Shown here: in pieces, positions 27,888 through 37,169 of the stretch | Layout: every line of letters begins with the position of its first letter | Position numbering within the stretch: position 1 is the first letter of the stretch | Assembly: GCA_041397825.1 (NCBI GenBank) | Contig: JAWKVX010000008.1 | Coordinates: 48,779-112,778 of the forward strand | Direction: 5' to 3' | DNA from: JANNSX01 sp041397825 | Lineage (GTDB): Bacteria > Pseudomonadota > Alphaproteobacteria > Rhizobiales > Hyphomicrobiaceae | DNA length: 64,000 nucleotides | Notes under the pieces: model-generated | Database searches by the model: none | Seen by the model: only the letters and a program-made list of their open reading frames with translations | What the model was told of the DNA's origin: nothing | Position numbers and translations under genes: made by a program

Positions 27888-28766
27888 TCATTCCCGGCCG
27901 GACAAATGATCGCGCGGCACCGGGCGGGCCTCCGTTGTCCGATCGGCATATCCAGCCAGCGCTTGGTACACCCGCGCGAGCACCACCAGAGCCAGCCCAT
28001 CGCCGAGAAACTGTGCCGGTAGCATCAACACCGCGCGCCAGATGCCGACGGCGACATCGCGCGGCAATCCCGTCGACAGATTGGCGATCGGCCCGTCCAG
28101 GTCGACCACCTGCAGCAGCAGATTGGCGTAGCCGTAGCTCAGCCCGAAGCGACAGACACCGATGAGCACGGCAACGCCCAAGATCGAGAGCGGTGCCAGG
28201 CGCATGAGTTGCCATTGCCGCTGCAGGGACGGCGCGCCGCGCTCGACGATGACGGCAGTCTGCGGCATCAACAGCACATAGGCGACGAGCATCGCCAGCC
28301 AATTCGGCAGGACACCGACGGTGAACCACGTCAGGCGCTGACCGAGCGAGCTGCCAGCTTGCGTGCCGGCGAGGATGGCGTCGGCATTGACCGAGATCCA
28401 GGCATAACCGGCTCTGGAGATGCCAAAGCTCAGAAGCCCGATCACCGCGTAGAGGGCGGTGGCCCAAGCCCACGTCCAATCGGGGCGAAAGGTCGCGAAG
28501 CCGTCACGCGGCTCCATGAGCCAGCGCAGCACGCCCACCGAGATCAAGGCGGCAAAGGGTGCGAAGGCGAGGGCGAGAACGGCATCGGGTGTGCCGCCGG
28601 GGCCTTGGTGACGGTTCCAGGTCCAGTCCAGGGCAAGGACCACGAGGACCCATACGAACCACGGCCCGGCATAGATTCGAAACAAGGGCCACAGTTCCCG
28701 GACGAGCGTCTCGATCGCATCGATCAGCGTTCTGAGAACGCGAAGCTGAAGCCGCGCCGCCATCAT
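27888..28766 (-). CDS. Multi-pass membrane protein of unknown function
   Basis: A 292-residue integral membrane protein I do not recognise. It has about six hydrophobic helices: YAGPWFVWVLVVLALDW, VLALAFAPFAALISVGVL, WAWATALYAVIGLLSFG, WFTVGVLPNWLAMLVAYVLL, LSILGVAVLIGVCRFGL and a C-terminal pair. A soluble N-terminal helix (residues 1-25, Arg/Glu rich) precedes the first. ATG 28766 was chosen because GGAGAG stands five to nine bases upstream; longer frames to 28862 lack such a site. The tail is basic and hydrophilic (TEARPVPRDHLSGRE). Neighbours give no functional hint. Confidence 0.72.
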   Translation of the reverse strand: MMAARLQLRVLRTLIDAIETLVRELWPLFRIYAGPWFVWVLVVLALDWTWNRHQGPGGTPDAVLALAFAPFAALISVGVLRWLMEPRDGFATFRPDWTWAWATALYAVIGLLSFGISRAGYAWISVNADAILAGTQAGSSLGQRLTWFTVGVLPNWLAMLVAYVLLMPQTAVIVERGAPSLQRQWQLMRLAPLSILGVAVLIGVCRFGLSYGYANLLLQVVDLDGPIANLSTGLPRDVAVGIWRAVLMLPAQFLGDGLALVVLARVYQALAGYADRTTEARPVPRDHLSGRE

Positions 28767-28967
28767 TCGCTCTCCGCTCATCGTCGCCCGGTCCCCCATA
28801 GCACCCATCGTCGGTCCCGGACACCCAAATGCCCGCACACGACCACCATGACGTCGCGCCAATCAAGACCTATATCTAGCCCATGATCCTGACCCCGACC
28901 TGTTCCCCGGCATTGCCGCCCGCCGCATCGGTCCAGCGGCTTCCCTCGTTTCTCACCCGAGGCTGAG

Positions 28968-29837
28968 ATGACCCGCCGTCACCGCACGACGTCACGCCGC
29001 CATGACGAGCCGCACTCTCTCGGCCTTGCCCTCGGCGGCGGTGCCGCACGCGGCTATGCGCATATTCCCGTCCTGGAGGCGCTCGACGACCTGGGGCTCC
29101 GGCCGAAGATCATCGCCGGCACCTCGATCGGCGCGATCCTCGGCGCGGTCTACGCCTCCGGTGCGAGCGGCAAGGAGATACGCGAATTTGCGACCGCCCT
29201 GTTCGCCAAGCGCACCGAGGTGATGCGGCGGCTCGCCACCAACTGGCCTGGCAACCTGATGGCGCTCTGGAACCCCTTCACGCCGGCCATGCTCAATGGC
29301 GAGACGCTGCTCGGCATTCTGATGCCGGAGAGCCTGCCGCGAGATTTCGCCGATCTCGAAATTCCCTTCATTGCGGTGGCGACCGACTTCTATGCCCAGG
29401 AACAGGTTCTGTTCGATGATGGGCCGCTTATTCCCGCCATCGCGGCGTCCGCCTCGTTGCCGGCGCTCATGAAGCCGGTCGCGATTGACGGGCGCATCCT
29501 TATCGACGGTGGCTTCGTCAATCCAACCCCCTTCGACATCATCGCGCCGAAGGTCGACCTGACGCTCGCCGTCGACGTGACCGGCGGCAAGGGCCCACGG
29601 GCCACCGGCAAGATGCCCAATTCCGTCGAGGCCTGGGTCGGTGCTGCGCAGATCACGCTGCATTCGATCGTCGAGGAGAAGCTCCTGCACGCCGCCCCCG
29701 ACATCCTGATCCGACCGGACGTCACGCGCTTCGCCGTGCTCGATTTCTTCAAGATCAAGGACATCCTCGCCGCCGCCGAGCCGGCCAAGGAGGAAACGAA
29801 GCGCCGGTTGGACGCGTATCTGACGGCGACCGCGTAG
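28968..29837 (+). CDS. Patatin-like phospholipase (RssA/NTE family)
   Basis: A 289-residue serine hydrolase. The oxyanion-hole glycines are in LALGGGAARGYAHI, the nucleophile serine in the GxSxG box GTSIG, and the catalytic Asp in DGGFVNPTP; together these give the Ser-Asp dyad of patatins. No signal peptide or membrane segment is seen, so it is probably cytoplasmic or peripheral. It likely hydrolyses acyl esters of phospholipids, as inferred for RssA-like proteins. ATG 28968 follows CCGAGGCTGAG. Divergent from the membrane-protein gene and convergent with tadA (93-base gap). Confidence 0.9.
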   Translation: MTRRHRTTSRRHDEPHSLGLALGGGAARGYAHIPVLEALDDLGLRPKIIAGTSIGAILGAVYASGASGKEIREFATALFAKRTEVMRRLATNWPGNLMALWNPFTPAMLNGETLLGILMPESLPRDFADLEIPFIAVATDFYAQEQVLFDDGPLIPAIAASASLPALMKPVAIDGRILIDGGFVNPTPFDIIAPKVDLTLAVDVTGGKGPRATGKMPNSVEAWVGAAQITLHSIVEEKLLHAAPDILIRPDVTRFAVLDFFKIKDILAAAEPAKEETKRRLDAYLTATA

Positions 29838-29930
29838 AGGCTTTCGATCTCCGCTGCCGGCTGTCGACGAGACCGAATGATACCGGACAATCGGTGGCGA
29901 TTTCGCAGCGGCCCGGCGGATCGACGTGAG

Positions 29931-30404
29931 CTATCGGAGATCGAGGAAGAACCGTTTGAGCAGCTCGGCCGCCTCCCGCTCCCGGAGACCATCAAAGACC
30001 TCCGGCCGATGGTGGCACGTCGACTGACTGAAGAGCCGGAGGCCGTGCTCGACCGCACCGCCCTTGGGATCACTGGCGCCATAGTAGAGCCGCCTCAGGC
30101 GGGCGAACGAGATGGCTGTCGCGCACATCGTGCAGGGCTCGAGCGTCACGTAGATATCGAATCCGGTGAGGCGCTCCGAGCCGACGAGCTCGCAGGCCGC
30201 CCGAATGACCAGCATCTCGGCGTGGGCCGTCGGATCGCGGAGCTCCCGCACCCGGTTGCCGGCGCGCGCCAGAAGGGCGCCGTCCGGAGAGACGATGACC
30301 GCGCCGACCGGTACCTCACGCCTCTCGGCGGCGCTGGCGGCTTCTTCCAAGGCGATCGACATGCCGTCGATCGTTGCGCGGGGTCTCGTTTTCCTGTCTA
30401 CCAT
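29931..30404 (-). CDS. tadA: tRNA-specific adenosine deaminase (TadA-like nucleoside deaminase)
   Basis: A 157-residue zinc deaminase that would convert adenosine 34 of tRNA-Arg(ACG) to inosine. The zinc and proton-shuttle motif is TAHAEML (His ligand and catalytic Glu), with the second zinc site PCTMCATA. The TadA-type sequences PVGAVIV and GAVEHGLRLF are also present. The start is uncertain: ATG 30404 has AGGTGA upstream, GTG 30413 lies inside that region, and ATG 30362 would trim the protein to the usual TadA N-terminus. The 5' end faces the divergent pseudouridine synthase gene, with only 31 bases between starts. Confidence 0.9.
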   Translation of the reverse strand: MVDRKTRPRATIDGMSIALEEAASAAERREVPVGAVIVSPDGALLARAGNRVRELRDPTAHAEMLVIRAACELVGSERLTGFDIYVTLEPCTMCATAISFARLRRLYYGASDPKGGAVEHGLRLFSQSTCHHRPEVFDGLREREAAELLKRFFLDLR

Positions 30405-30435
30405 CACGCTCACCTGATGGAGCCCGTGCCAGACA

Positions 30436-31275
30436 ATGACGAGATCGGATCGACGTCAAGCGCCGACAGCCACGTCCCGGCATCAGGCGCCGGCCCGGAT
30501 CGCCAAGGTCATGGCCTCGGCCGGGCTGTGCTCGCGGCGCGAGGCCGAGCGCTGGATCGAGGCCGGACGCGTCGTCGTCAACGGCCAGACACTGACGACG
30601 CCGGCCGTGCTGGTCGGCCCGAGCGACTCCGTTCTGGTTGACGGACAACCGATCGCCGGACCGAGCGAGGTCAGGTTGTGGAAGCATCATAAGCCGCGCG
30701 GCCGCGTCACGACCCATCGCGATCCGGAGGGCCGGCCGACGGTCTTCGAGGCGCTCCCGGCCGAGCTGCCGCGCGTCATTTCTATCGGTCGGCTCGACCT
30801 CAACACCGAGGGCTTGCTGCTGCTGACGACGAGCGGGCCGCTGGCGCGTTATCTCGAGCTGCCCGCGACGGGCTGGCTCCGCCGCTATCGGGTCAGGGCC
30901 AAGGGACAGATCACGCAGGAGGCGCTCGACAGGTTGGCCAAGGGTATCGAGGTCGACGGCATCCGCTACGGACCGATCGAGGCCTCGCTCGACAGCGTCA
31001 AGGGATCGAACTGCTGGCTCACCATCGGCATACGCGAAGGTAAGAACCGAGAGGTCCGGCGCGTTCTCAACCATCTCGGCCTCGACGTCAACCGGTTGAT
31101 CCGGGTCTCCTATGGACCGTTCCAGCTCGGCAATCTCGCCGAAGGCGGCATCGAGGAGGTGGGCAGGAAGGTGATCGCCGATCAGCTCCCCCACGATGTC
31201 GCCGAAGAGCTCGGGCTTCGCGCCCGAAGCCCCGGCCCACCCGGCCGACAGAAGCGGATCAGCCGAAAGTCATGA
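30436..31275 (+). CDS. rRNA pseudouridine synthase, RsuA/RluB/E/F family
   Basis: A 279-residue enzyme that isomerises uridine in rRNA. The N-terminal S4 RNA-binding domain (about 20-75) includes KVMASAGLCSRREAERWI. The catalytic motif is GRLDLNTEGLLLLT with Asp121 as the nucleophile; LTIGIREGKNREVRR is the family motif III. RluB-like or RluE-like activity is inferred; the target nucleotide cannot be read. The last 17 coding bases overlap the convergent pccA gene. It is divergent from tadA, another RNA-modification gene. Confidence 0.93.
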   Translation: MTRSDRRQAPTATSRHQAPARIAKVMASAGLCSRREAERWIEAGRVVVNGQTLTTPAVLVGPSDSVLVDGQPIAGPSEVRLWKHHKPRGRVTTHRDPEGRPTVFEALPAELPRVISIGRLDLNTEGLLLLTTSGPLARYLELPATGWLRRYRVRAKGQITQEALDRLAKGIEVDGIRYGPIEASLDSVKGSNCWLTIGIREGKNREVRRVLNHLGLDVNRLIRVSYGPFQLGNLAEGGIEEVGRKVIADQLPHDVAEELGLRARSPGPPGRQKRISRKS

Positions 31276-33277
31276 TCACCGCATCGACCGCCAGGCTGTC
31301 ACCCGGCTTGGCGCGGAGCTCGGCGACTTTGCCGTCGCGCTCGGCGCGGAGAACATTCTCCATCTTCATGGCCTCGACGATGCAGAGGGCATCGCCCGCC
31401 TTGATCTCTTGCCCGGCCGAGACGTGGATCGCCTTGACCAGCCCCGGCATTGGACAGAGCAGCAGTCGCGAGGTATCCGGCGGCACTTTGACGGGCATGA
31501 GCGCGGCAAGCTCCGCCTCACGGGGCGTCAGCACCCTGACATCCGCGGCATGACCGCGGAAGGAAAGGCCGACGCCGTTGAGAATCGGCCGGACCTGCAC
31601 CGAAACTTGCTCGCCTCCGACCTCGCCACGCCAGACCGGCTCGCCCGGCCACCAGTCTGACAGCGTCGCGATTTGTCTCCGCGTATCGCCACCCTCGTCC
31701 AGAAAGGCGATCGAGATCGGGCCGGACATGTCGCCCTCGACTCTCAGCCGCTCCGGTGCCCCGGCGAGCATGACGATCCTCGTCTCGGAGAACTTGACCG
31801 TCTTGCCGTGCATCTGATGCGTGATGTGCCGGCGCCGCGCATTCGAGATGTGATCGATCGTCGCCGCCACCGCGGCCAGAGTATCGCGGATGCGCCCGGT
31901 CGGCGCGAGCGTCTCGAAACCGCCTGGGAACTCGTCCTTGATGAAGCTCGTCGACAGTTCGCCCTTGCGCCAGCGGGGGTGTTGCATCAGCGCGGCGAGA
32001 AACGGGATGTTGTGGCGAATGCCGTCGATCGCAAAAGCGTCGAGGGCCTCGGCCTGAGCCTCGATCGCGGCCTGACGCGTCGCCGCATGGGTCACCAGCT
32101 TGGCGATCATCGGATCATAGAACATCGAGATCTCGCCGCCTTCGAACACGCCGGTATCGTTCCTGACGGTGACGCCGGCATGGGTGCCTTCCGCCGGCGG
32201 CCGATAACGGACGAGCCGGCCGATCGAGGGCAGGAAGTTGCGGAACGGGTCCTCGGCGTAGATGCGGCTCTCGACCGCCCAGCCCTTGAGCTTCACATCG
32301 GACTGCTTCATCGCCAACTTCTCGCCGGCCGCGACGCGGATCATCTGCTCGACGAGATCGACGCCGGTGACGAGCTCGGTCACCGGATGCTCGACCTGCA
32401 GCCGGGTGTTCATCTCGAGGAAGAAGAAGCTCTTGTCCTGACCGGCGACGAACTCGACTGTGCCAGCCGAATCGTAGCCGACCGCCTTGGCCAGCGCCAC
32501 CGCCTGCTCGCCCATCGCCCGGCGCGTCTTCTCGTCGAGGAGCGGCGACGGCGCTTCCTCGATGACCTTCTGATTCCGCCTCTGGATCGAGCATTCCCGC
32601 TCGCCGAGATAGATGACGTTGCCATGCTTGTCGCCGAGCACCTGGATCTCGATGTGGCGCGGGTCGACGATGAATTTCTCGATGAAGACGCGATCGTCGC
32701 CGAAGCTCGCCTTCGCCTCGGAGCGTGCGAGGCCGAACCCCTCCTCGCACTCCTTGTCCGAGTGGGCGATGCGCATGCCCTTGCCGCCGCCACCCGCCGA
32801 GGCCTTGATCATGACCGGATAGCCGATCTCCCTGGCGATCCTGACCGCCTCCTTGGCATCGCCGATCTCGCCCAGATGGCCGGGCACGGTCGAGACCTTC
32901 GCCTTGGCCGCGGCCTTCTTGCTCTCGATCTTGTCGCCCATGGCTCGAATGGCCTTCGGGTTCGGGCCGATGAAGGCGATGCCAGCCTCCGCGAGAGCGA
33001 TCGGAAAGGCCTCGCGCTCCGAGAGGAAGCCATAGCCAGGGTGAACCGCCTCGGCTCCCGTCGCCCGGCAGGCTTCGACGATCTTGTCGATGACGAGATA
33101 GCTCTCCGCGGCGGGCGCCGGGCCAATCGCGACGGCCTCGTCCGCCATCTCGACATGCAGGGCATCGCGGTCGGCATCGGAATAGACCGCGACGGTCTTG
33201 ATACCCATGAGGCGGGCGGTCTTGACGATGCGGCAGGCGATCTCGCCACGATTGGCGATCAGTATCTTCTTGAACAT
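31259..33277 (-). CDS. pccA: Propionyl/acetyl-CoA carboxylase alpha subunit (biotin carboxylase + biotin carrier)
   Basis: A 672-residue biotin-dependent carboxylase subunit. The biotin carboxylase half begins MFKKILIANRGEIACRI, has the glycine-rich ATP loop KASAGGGGKGMR, and EMNTRLQVEHPVTE near the active site. A central BT/linker domain contains KTVKFSETRIVML. The C-terminal biotinyl domain has EAMKMEN, whose Lys (about residue 637) carries biotin. It works with the carboxyltransferase PccB, encoded about 7 kb away at 40269-41801, to make methylmalonyl-CoA from propionyl-CoA; propionate as substrate is inferred from subunit architecture. Divergent from the second cyclase gene. Confidence 0.95.
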   Translation of the reverse strand: MFKKILIANRGEIACRIVKTARLMGIKTVAVYSDADRDALHVEMADEAVAIGPAPAAESYLVIDKIVEACRATGAEAVHPGYGFLSEREAFPIALAEAGIAFIGPNPKAIRAMGDKIESKKAAAKAKVSTVPGHLGEIGDAKEAVRIAREIGYPVMIKASAGGGGKGMRIAHSDKECEEGFGLARSEAKASFGDDRVFIEKFIVDPRHIEIQVLGDKHGNVIYLGERECSIQRRNQKVIEEAPSPLLDEKTRRAMGEQAVALAKAVGYDSAGTVEFVAGQDKSFFFLEMNTRLQVEHPVTELVTGVDLVEQMIRVAAGEKLAMKQSDVKLKGWAVESRIYAEDPFRNFLPSIGRLVRYRPPAEGTHAGVTVRNDTGVFEGGEISMFYDPMIAKLVTHAATRQAAIEAQAEALDAFAIDGIRHNIPFLAALMQHPRWRKGELSTSFIKDEFPGGFETLAPTGRIRDTLAAVAATIDHISNARRRHITHQMHGKTVKFSETRIVMLAGAPERLRVEGDMSGPISIAFLDEGGDTRRQIATLSDWWPGEPVWRGEVGGEQVSVQVRPILNGVGLSFRGHAADVRVLTPREAELAALMPVKVPPDTSRLLLCPMPGLVKAIHVSAGQEIKAGDALCIVEAMKMENVLRAERDGKVAELRAKPGDSLAVDAVIMTFG

Positions 33278-33406
33278 TCCCGGGAATTCCCTCGAGCCTC
33301 GGATCTCGAGGCCCTTTGCTTTCCCAGCGTTTTAGACCGGCACGGCGCTGGCGTAAACTTGGCAAATCGGCAAGTCTGCCTATCTCTCGTGGAGTGAGGA
33401 CCCCCA

Positions 33407-34702
33407 ATGCAAGACACCGTCGAGCGCCGATCCGTCGCCGTGAGCGACCGTCGCAATGTCGCGCCCGCCATGCTGAGCCAGCTCAACGAATGGTTAACGG
33501 CGCAAGCCCTCGAGGACGCTGAGATCGAGCCCATCGTCTACGGCTGCTGCGAGCGGCTGCAGGCGGCCGGCGTTCCGTTGATCCGCGGCTATTTCGGCTT
33601 CTCCGTGCTGCATCCCCTGCATTCGGCACTCGGCATCACCTGGATGCGCGGTGAAGGCTCGTCGATCGCGGACTATCCGCACGTCCCGGGCGGCGTCAAC
33701 GAGAACTTCGTCAAGAGCCCGCACTACTACATGATCCAGCGCCAGCTCGAGATCATGCGCATCCACCTCGACGACGACCAGCGGCAATACTCATTCCCCA
33801 TCCTCGACGACCTCGCGAAGGAGGGCGTCACCGACTATCTCGCCTTCGCGATACGCTTCGAGGTTGGCAAGGGGACGGGCATGATCGGCTCGTGGGCCAC
33901 CGACCACGGCTCGGGCTTCTCCGATAACGACATCGAGGTGCTGATGCAGGTCCAGCGCTCGCTGGCGGTGGCCTCGAAAATGGCCATCAAGAACCAGCTG
34001 ATGCGCAACGTCACCAAGACCTATCTCGGCAAGCATGCCGGCAAGCGCGTCCTCAAGGGCCAGATCAAGCGCGGTGATGGCGAGACCATCAACGCGGCCA
34101 TCTGGTATGCGGATCTGCGGAACTCGACGGTCATGGCCGATACGCTGCCGCGCCAGGAGTATATCGACACGCTCAACACCTTCTTCGATGCGACAGGGGG
34201 CGCCGTCACCGAACACGGCGGCCAGATCCTGAGCTTCATCGGGGACGCCGTGCTTGCGATCTTTCCGGTCGACGCGAGAGTCATTACGTCCGCCACCGCC
34301 TGTGAGCGCGCGCTCGACGCCGCTTCTTTGGCGCGCTCGCGGATGCACGAGACGAATGCCATCCGAGGCATGGCGGGGAAATCGCCGCTCGACTTCGGCA
34401 TCGGACTGCACCTGGGCGAGGTCACCTACGGCAATGTCGGCATTCCTTCGCGATTGACGTTTTCGGCCTTCGGCGCCGCGGTCAACGAGGTTGCCCGGCT
34501 CGATGGCTTGACCAAGGCTCTGGGCGAGCCGGTGCTGGCCACGAAGGCTTTCGCCGACGCGGTCGAGCATGACTGGCGCTCGCTCGGGCAACACGCAATG
34601 AAGGGGATTGCGCGCAAGATGAAAGTCTATGCGCCGGGCTACTCGAGCATCCGTCGCCCCGTGTTCGCCTTCTCATCCGCCGACGATGGCGACGACGACT
34701 AG
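33407..34702 (+). CDS. Soluble class III adenylate/guanylate cyclase with N-terminal sensor-like domain
   Basis: A 431-residue cyclase without membrane segments. The N-terminal half (about 15-200) looks like a GAF-type or related sensor domain (ITWMRGEGSSIADYPH, YSFPILDDLAKEGVTDYLAF). The catalytic half (about 235-425) has the metal-binding Asp in AIWYADLRNSTVMAD, the second Asp in SFIGDAVLAIFP and the Asn/Arg pair in GAAVNEVARLDGL. The catalytic motifs differ from those of the membrane cyclase at 3887, so the two are not recent duplicates. The ATG at 33407 follows GTGAGGACCCCCA. Signal and substrate are unknown. Confidence 0.9.
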   Translation: MQDTVERRSVAVSDRRNVAPAMLSQLNEWLTAQALEDAEIEPIVYGCCERLQAAGVPLIRGYFGFSVLHPLHSALGITWMRGEGSSIADYPHVPGGVNENFVKSPHYYMIQRQLEIMRIHLDDDQRQYSFPILDDLAKEGVTDYLAFAIRFEVGKGTGMIGSWATDHGSGFSDNDIEVLMQVQRSLAVASKMAIKNQLMRNVTKTYLGKHAGKRVLKGQIKRGDGETINAAIWYADLRNSTVMADTLPRQEYIDTLNTFFDATGGAVTEHGGQILSFIGDAVLAIFPVDARVITSATACERALDAASLARSRMHETNAIRGMAGKSPLDFGIGLHLGEVTYGNVGIPSRLTFSAFGAAVNEVARLDGLTKALGEPVLATKAFADAVEHDWRSLGQHAMKGIARKMKVYAPGYSSIRRPVFAFSSADDGDDD

Positions 34703-34744
34703 AGAGCCGCCCGGACGCGGTGCATCAGGCCATTGCGCAACGAC

Positions 34745-35740
34745 CTAGGCTGCGCGCTCCAGCAACGGTGCGAGGCTCGCGTGCAGACGTGGGCTCTCGT
34801 CCTTGAGAAACCGCAAGAGAGTCTTCTCGTTCTCGTGCAAGTGCCCGTCGCGGCCGATCCGCTCGGCGAGCCAGACCGCTTCCGGCTCGGTCACGGGCTC
34901 AGCCGTGATCATGGCAATGCGCTGCTGTTCGATGCGCTCGAGCGCCTGCTCCTCCCAGGACTGCTCCTTGTAGGTGGAGATGATGCCCTTGAGGCCGCCG
35001 CCCAGCATGCTCGACAGAACATTGCCGAGCGTCAGCTCGCCACGGCTCTCGAGCCACTCCTCCTGCCGCAGCGCCTCCTGCCGGCTGGGCACACTGTAGC
35101 CGGAAGTCGCCATCAAGTGGTTGGCGATCGCCTTGACGAACAAGTCCGACCAGGACGGATGGTTCTCGCCCTCGTAGGTCTGGTCGTTGATGTCGAACAG
35201 GATCTCGGCCTCGGCGCGGCTGATGGCGATATGACCGTCGCCACCGAAGGCATAGAGGATTCTCCGGACGAGCGCCGTCTCCGCCTCGTTGATACAGCCC
35301 TGCTCGAGGCTGCTTCCGGCCCTGAGCGGCCCGCTGCCCTCGACGACGGCATGCTTGACCTGCTCGAGGGCGAACTTGACCAACCGCTCGGGCGCCCAGC
35401 GCGCAGCATCGATGATCCTGACGAGCACCTCGAGCTCGGTCATCGTCTGCACGATGCCGTCCTCAGAGATGCGATCGATCAGCCAATCAGCATTCTCGGC
35501 GGTGACGTAGCCTTGCGGCAGTGCCTGATGCACCACGAAATCGGTCAGAGCCTCGCAGAAGAAGTCGGACCACTCGACGTCCTGCTCGGGACAGGCGCGA
35601 TTGATCGCAAACAGCGCCTCGGCCTCGGCCGGCGAGATATGGCCATCCGGATAGAAGCTCCGGCGCAGCGCCAGAACATCTTCCGCACGGACCGCACCGC
35701 GCGCCATCAGCTCGTCGAGATTGAGGTGTGACTCGCCCAT
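34745..35740 (-). CDS. Unrecognised soluble protein with two internal duplications (DGH motifs)
   Basis: A 331-residue protein I cannot assign. Two similar modules are visible. Module A occurs at about residues 27-75 (PDGHISPAEAEALFAIN then VEWSDFFCEALTDFVV) and again at 165-210 (GDGHIAISRAEAEILFDIN then PSWSDLFVKAIANHLM). Module B occurs at about 86-111 (WLIDRISEDGIVQTMTELE) and 290-315 (WLAERIGRDGHLHENEKTL). The repeated D-G-[HI] turn followed by a Glu-rich helix recalls calcium-binding or TerB-like helical proteins, but no full EF-hand loop is present. No signal peptide. It converges on the soluble cyclase gene with a 42-base gap. Confidence 0.8.
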   Translation of the reverse strand: MGESHLNLDELMARGAVRAEDVLALRRSFYPDGHISPAEAEALFAINRACPEQDVEWSDFFCEALTDFVVHQALPQGYVTAENADWLIDRISEDGIVQTMTELEVLVRIIDAARWAPERLVKFALEQVKHAVVEGSGPLRAGSSLEQGCINEAETALVRRILYAFGGDGHIAISRAEAEILFDINDQTYEGENHPSWSDLFVKAIANHLMATSGYSVPSRQEALRQEEWLESRGELTLGNVLSSMLGGGLKGIISTYKEQSWEEQALERIEQQRIAMITAEPVTEPEAVWLAERIGRDGHLHENEKTLLRFLKDESPRLHASLAPLLERAA

Positions 35741-35810
35741 ATCCGGTCCGCTCCAGCCTGATCGTTCAGCGGACGGTAATCCTCCCTCCTTACCAAAAGA
35801 CTAACCAACG

Positions 35811-37100
35811 TCAGGCAAGTGGACGGGCGATGGCATCGACGAGCAGGATGGCGCCGGCGCCGGCGACGAGCGCCAGGCCGGCGATGATCAGGTAGCGGAC
35901 GCCGATCGGCCGGCCGCCGCCGATCCAGGCATAGATGGCCTTCGTCACGGTATTGGCAGCCACCGCAACCAGGATTGCCGCCGCTCCCCAATATGCTCCG
36001 AGAACGCCCCGCGCCAGATCGGTCATCGAGAGTGTTATGGCGTCGACATCCATGATGCCGACTGCGGCAGCGCCCGCAAGCAGGCCTTGCGCCCCGAGCG
36101 AAATGGAAGCCGCCTTGGCAAGGAGCGTGATGACGGCAATGGCGCCCCCCCAGAGGAGAACCTCCCGGATGTCGAACGGATTGCCGAGCTGCAGCGCCGG
36201 ACGAGCCCCGTTGTCCGCCGGATCACGCCCCAGGAAGAAGGCACCAGCGAGCCAGAGCACGACACCACCGGCGACGAGCGGTGCACCGAGATAGGCGAGC
36301 AGCGTGCTGTTGAGCACGGCGACCACGGTCAACACACGGATCACCATCATGCCGCTGGAGAACGCCATGCCGGCGAGACACAGCCGGCTTTGCACAGGGT
36401 GGTCGCGGGCGAGCTTGGCAAGCGTCATGGTAACGGCGGTCGACGAGACGAGCCCGCCGGCGATGCCGGTCAGAGCGATGCCACGCCGATCACCGGCGAT
36501 CTTGACCGCCACATACCCGGCGAACGAGACGGCGGCGAGCAGGATCGTCAGCAGCCAAAGTTGGCGTGGGTTCCAGGCCTCGAGCGGCCCCATGCCACGA
36601 TCGGGAAGGACGGGCAGCAGGATGACGCTCATGGCCAGCAGCAGCAGCGTTGCGCGAAGCTCGGGCCAGGTCAGTCGCTGCAGCCAGCTGTGCAGAACGT
36701 TCTTCAAGGCGAGGAAGCTCGCGACGACGACGGCCGACGCCGCGGCCGCTATCTCGTTGCCCATGACCGCATATGCGCCCAGCGCAAAGGCGAGCATGCC
36801 AGCGACGAGCGTGGTCGCACCGAAGGTTCCCTCCTTGGTGACCTCGCGCAACCGGAAGATGGCAAGTGCCGTGGAGACGACCAGGAACGCGATGGCCAGC
36901 GCGATGAGGCCGCCCGGCCCGCCCTCCGCCACGAGCATGCCCCAGATGCCACCGAGCAACCCGAGCAGCGTGTGCGTCCTGAGCCCGGCCGTGCGCTCGC
37001 CCTCGCCCTCGCTCCGCTCATGCCAGCCGCGCTCGATGCCGATCAGAAGACCGATGGCAACGGCGAGGCCCAGGCGCTGAAATATGTCGAGCAGGTCCAT
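35811..37100 (-). CDS. MgtC/SapB-DUF4010 membrane protein
   Basis: A 429-residue integral membrane protein with about 12 helices. The N-terminal MgtC-like part has the family hallmark GLAVAIGLLIGIERGW and RTHTLLGLLGG. The larger C-terminal region is the DUF4010 unit (GIAGGLVSSTAVTMTLAKLA, AAAVGIMDVDAITLSMTDLA). The Arg/Glu in GIERGW and Asp in MDVDA are conserved features. MgtC proteins relate to survival in low magnesium; MgtC-DUF4010 proteins are of unproven function and may be transporters. ATG 37100 starts at the conserved N-terminus; a longer frame to 37151 adds 17 residues with no better ribosome-binding site. Confidence 0.85.
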   Translation of the reverse strand: MDLLDIFQRLGLAVAIGLLIGIERGWHERSEGEGERTAGLRTHTLLGLLGGIWGMLVAEGGPGGLIALAIAFLVVSTALAIFRLREVTKEGTFGATTLVAGMLAFALGAYAVMGNEIAAAASAVVVASFLALKNVLHSWLQRLTWPELRATLLLLAMSVILLPVLPDRGMGPLEAWNPRQLWLLTILLAAVSFAGYVAVKIAGDRRGIALTGIAGGLVSSTAVTMTLAKLARDHPVQSRLCLAGMAFSSGMMVIRVLTVVAVLNSTLLAYLGAPLVAGGVVLWLAGAFFLGRDPADNGARPALQLGNPFDIREVLLWGGAIAVITLLAKAASISLGAQGLLAGAAAVGIMDVDAITLSMTDLARGVLGAYWGAAAILVAVAANTVTKAIYAWIGGGRPIGVRYLIIAGLALVAGAGAILLVDAIARPLA

Positions 37101-37169
37101 GCCGAGGACTATGCCTGTCCCACCCGGAGCCGGAAAGTGCCACGAAGGCACAGGGTTAGGGTGTCGCGC

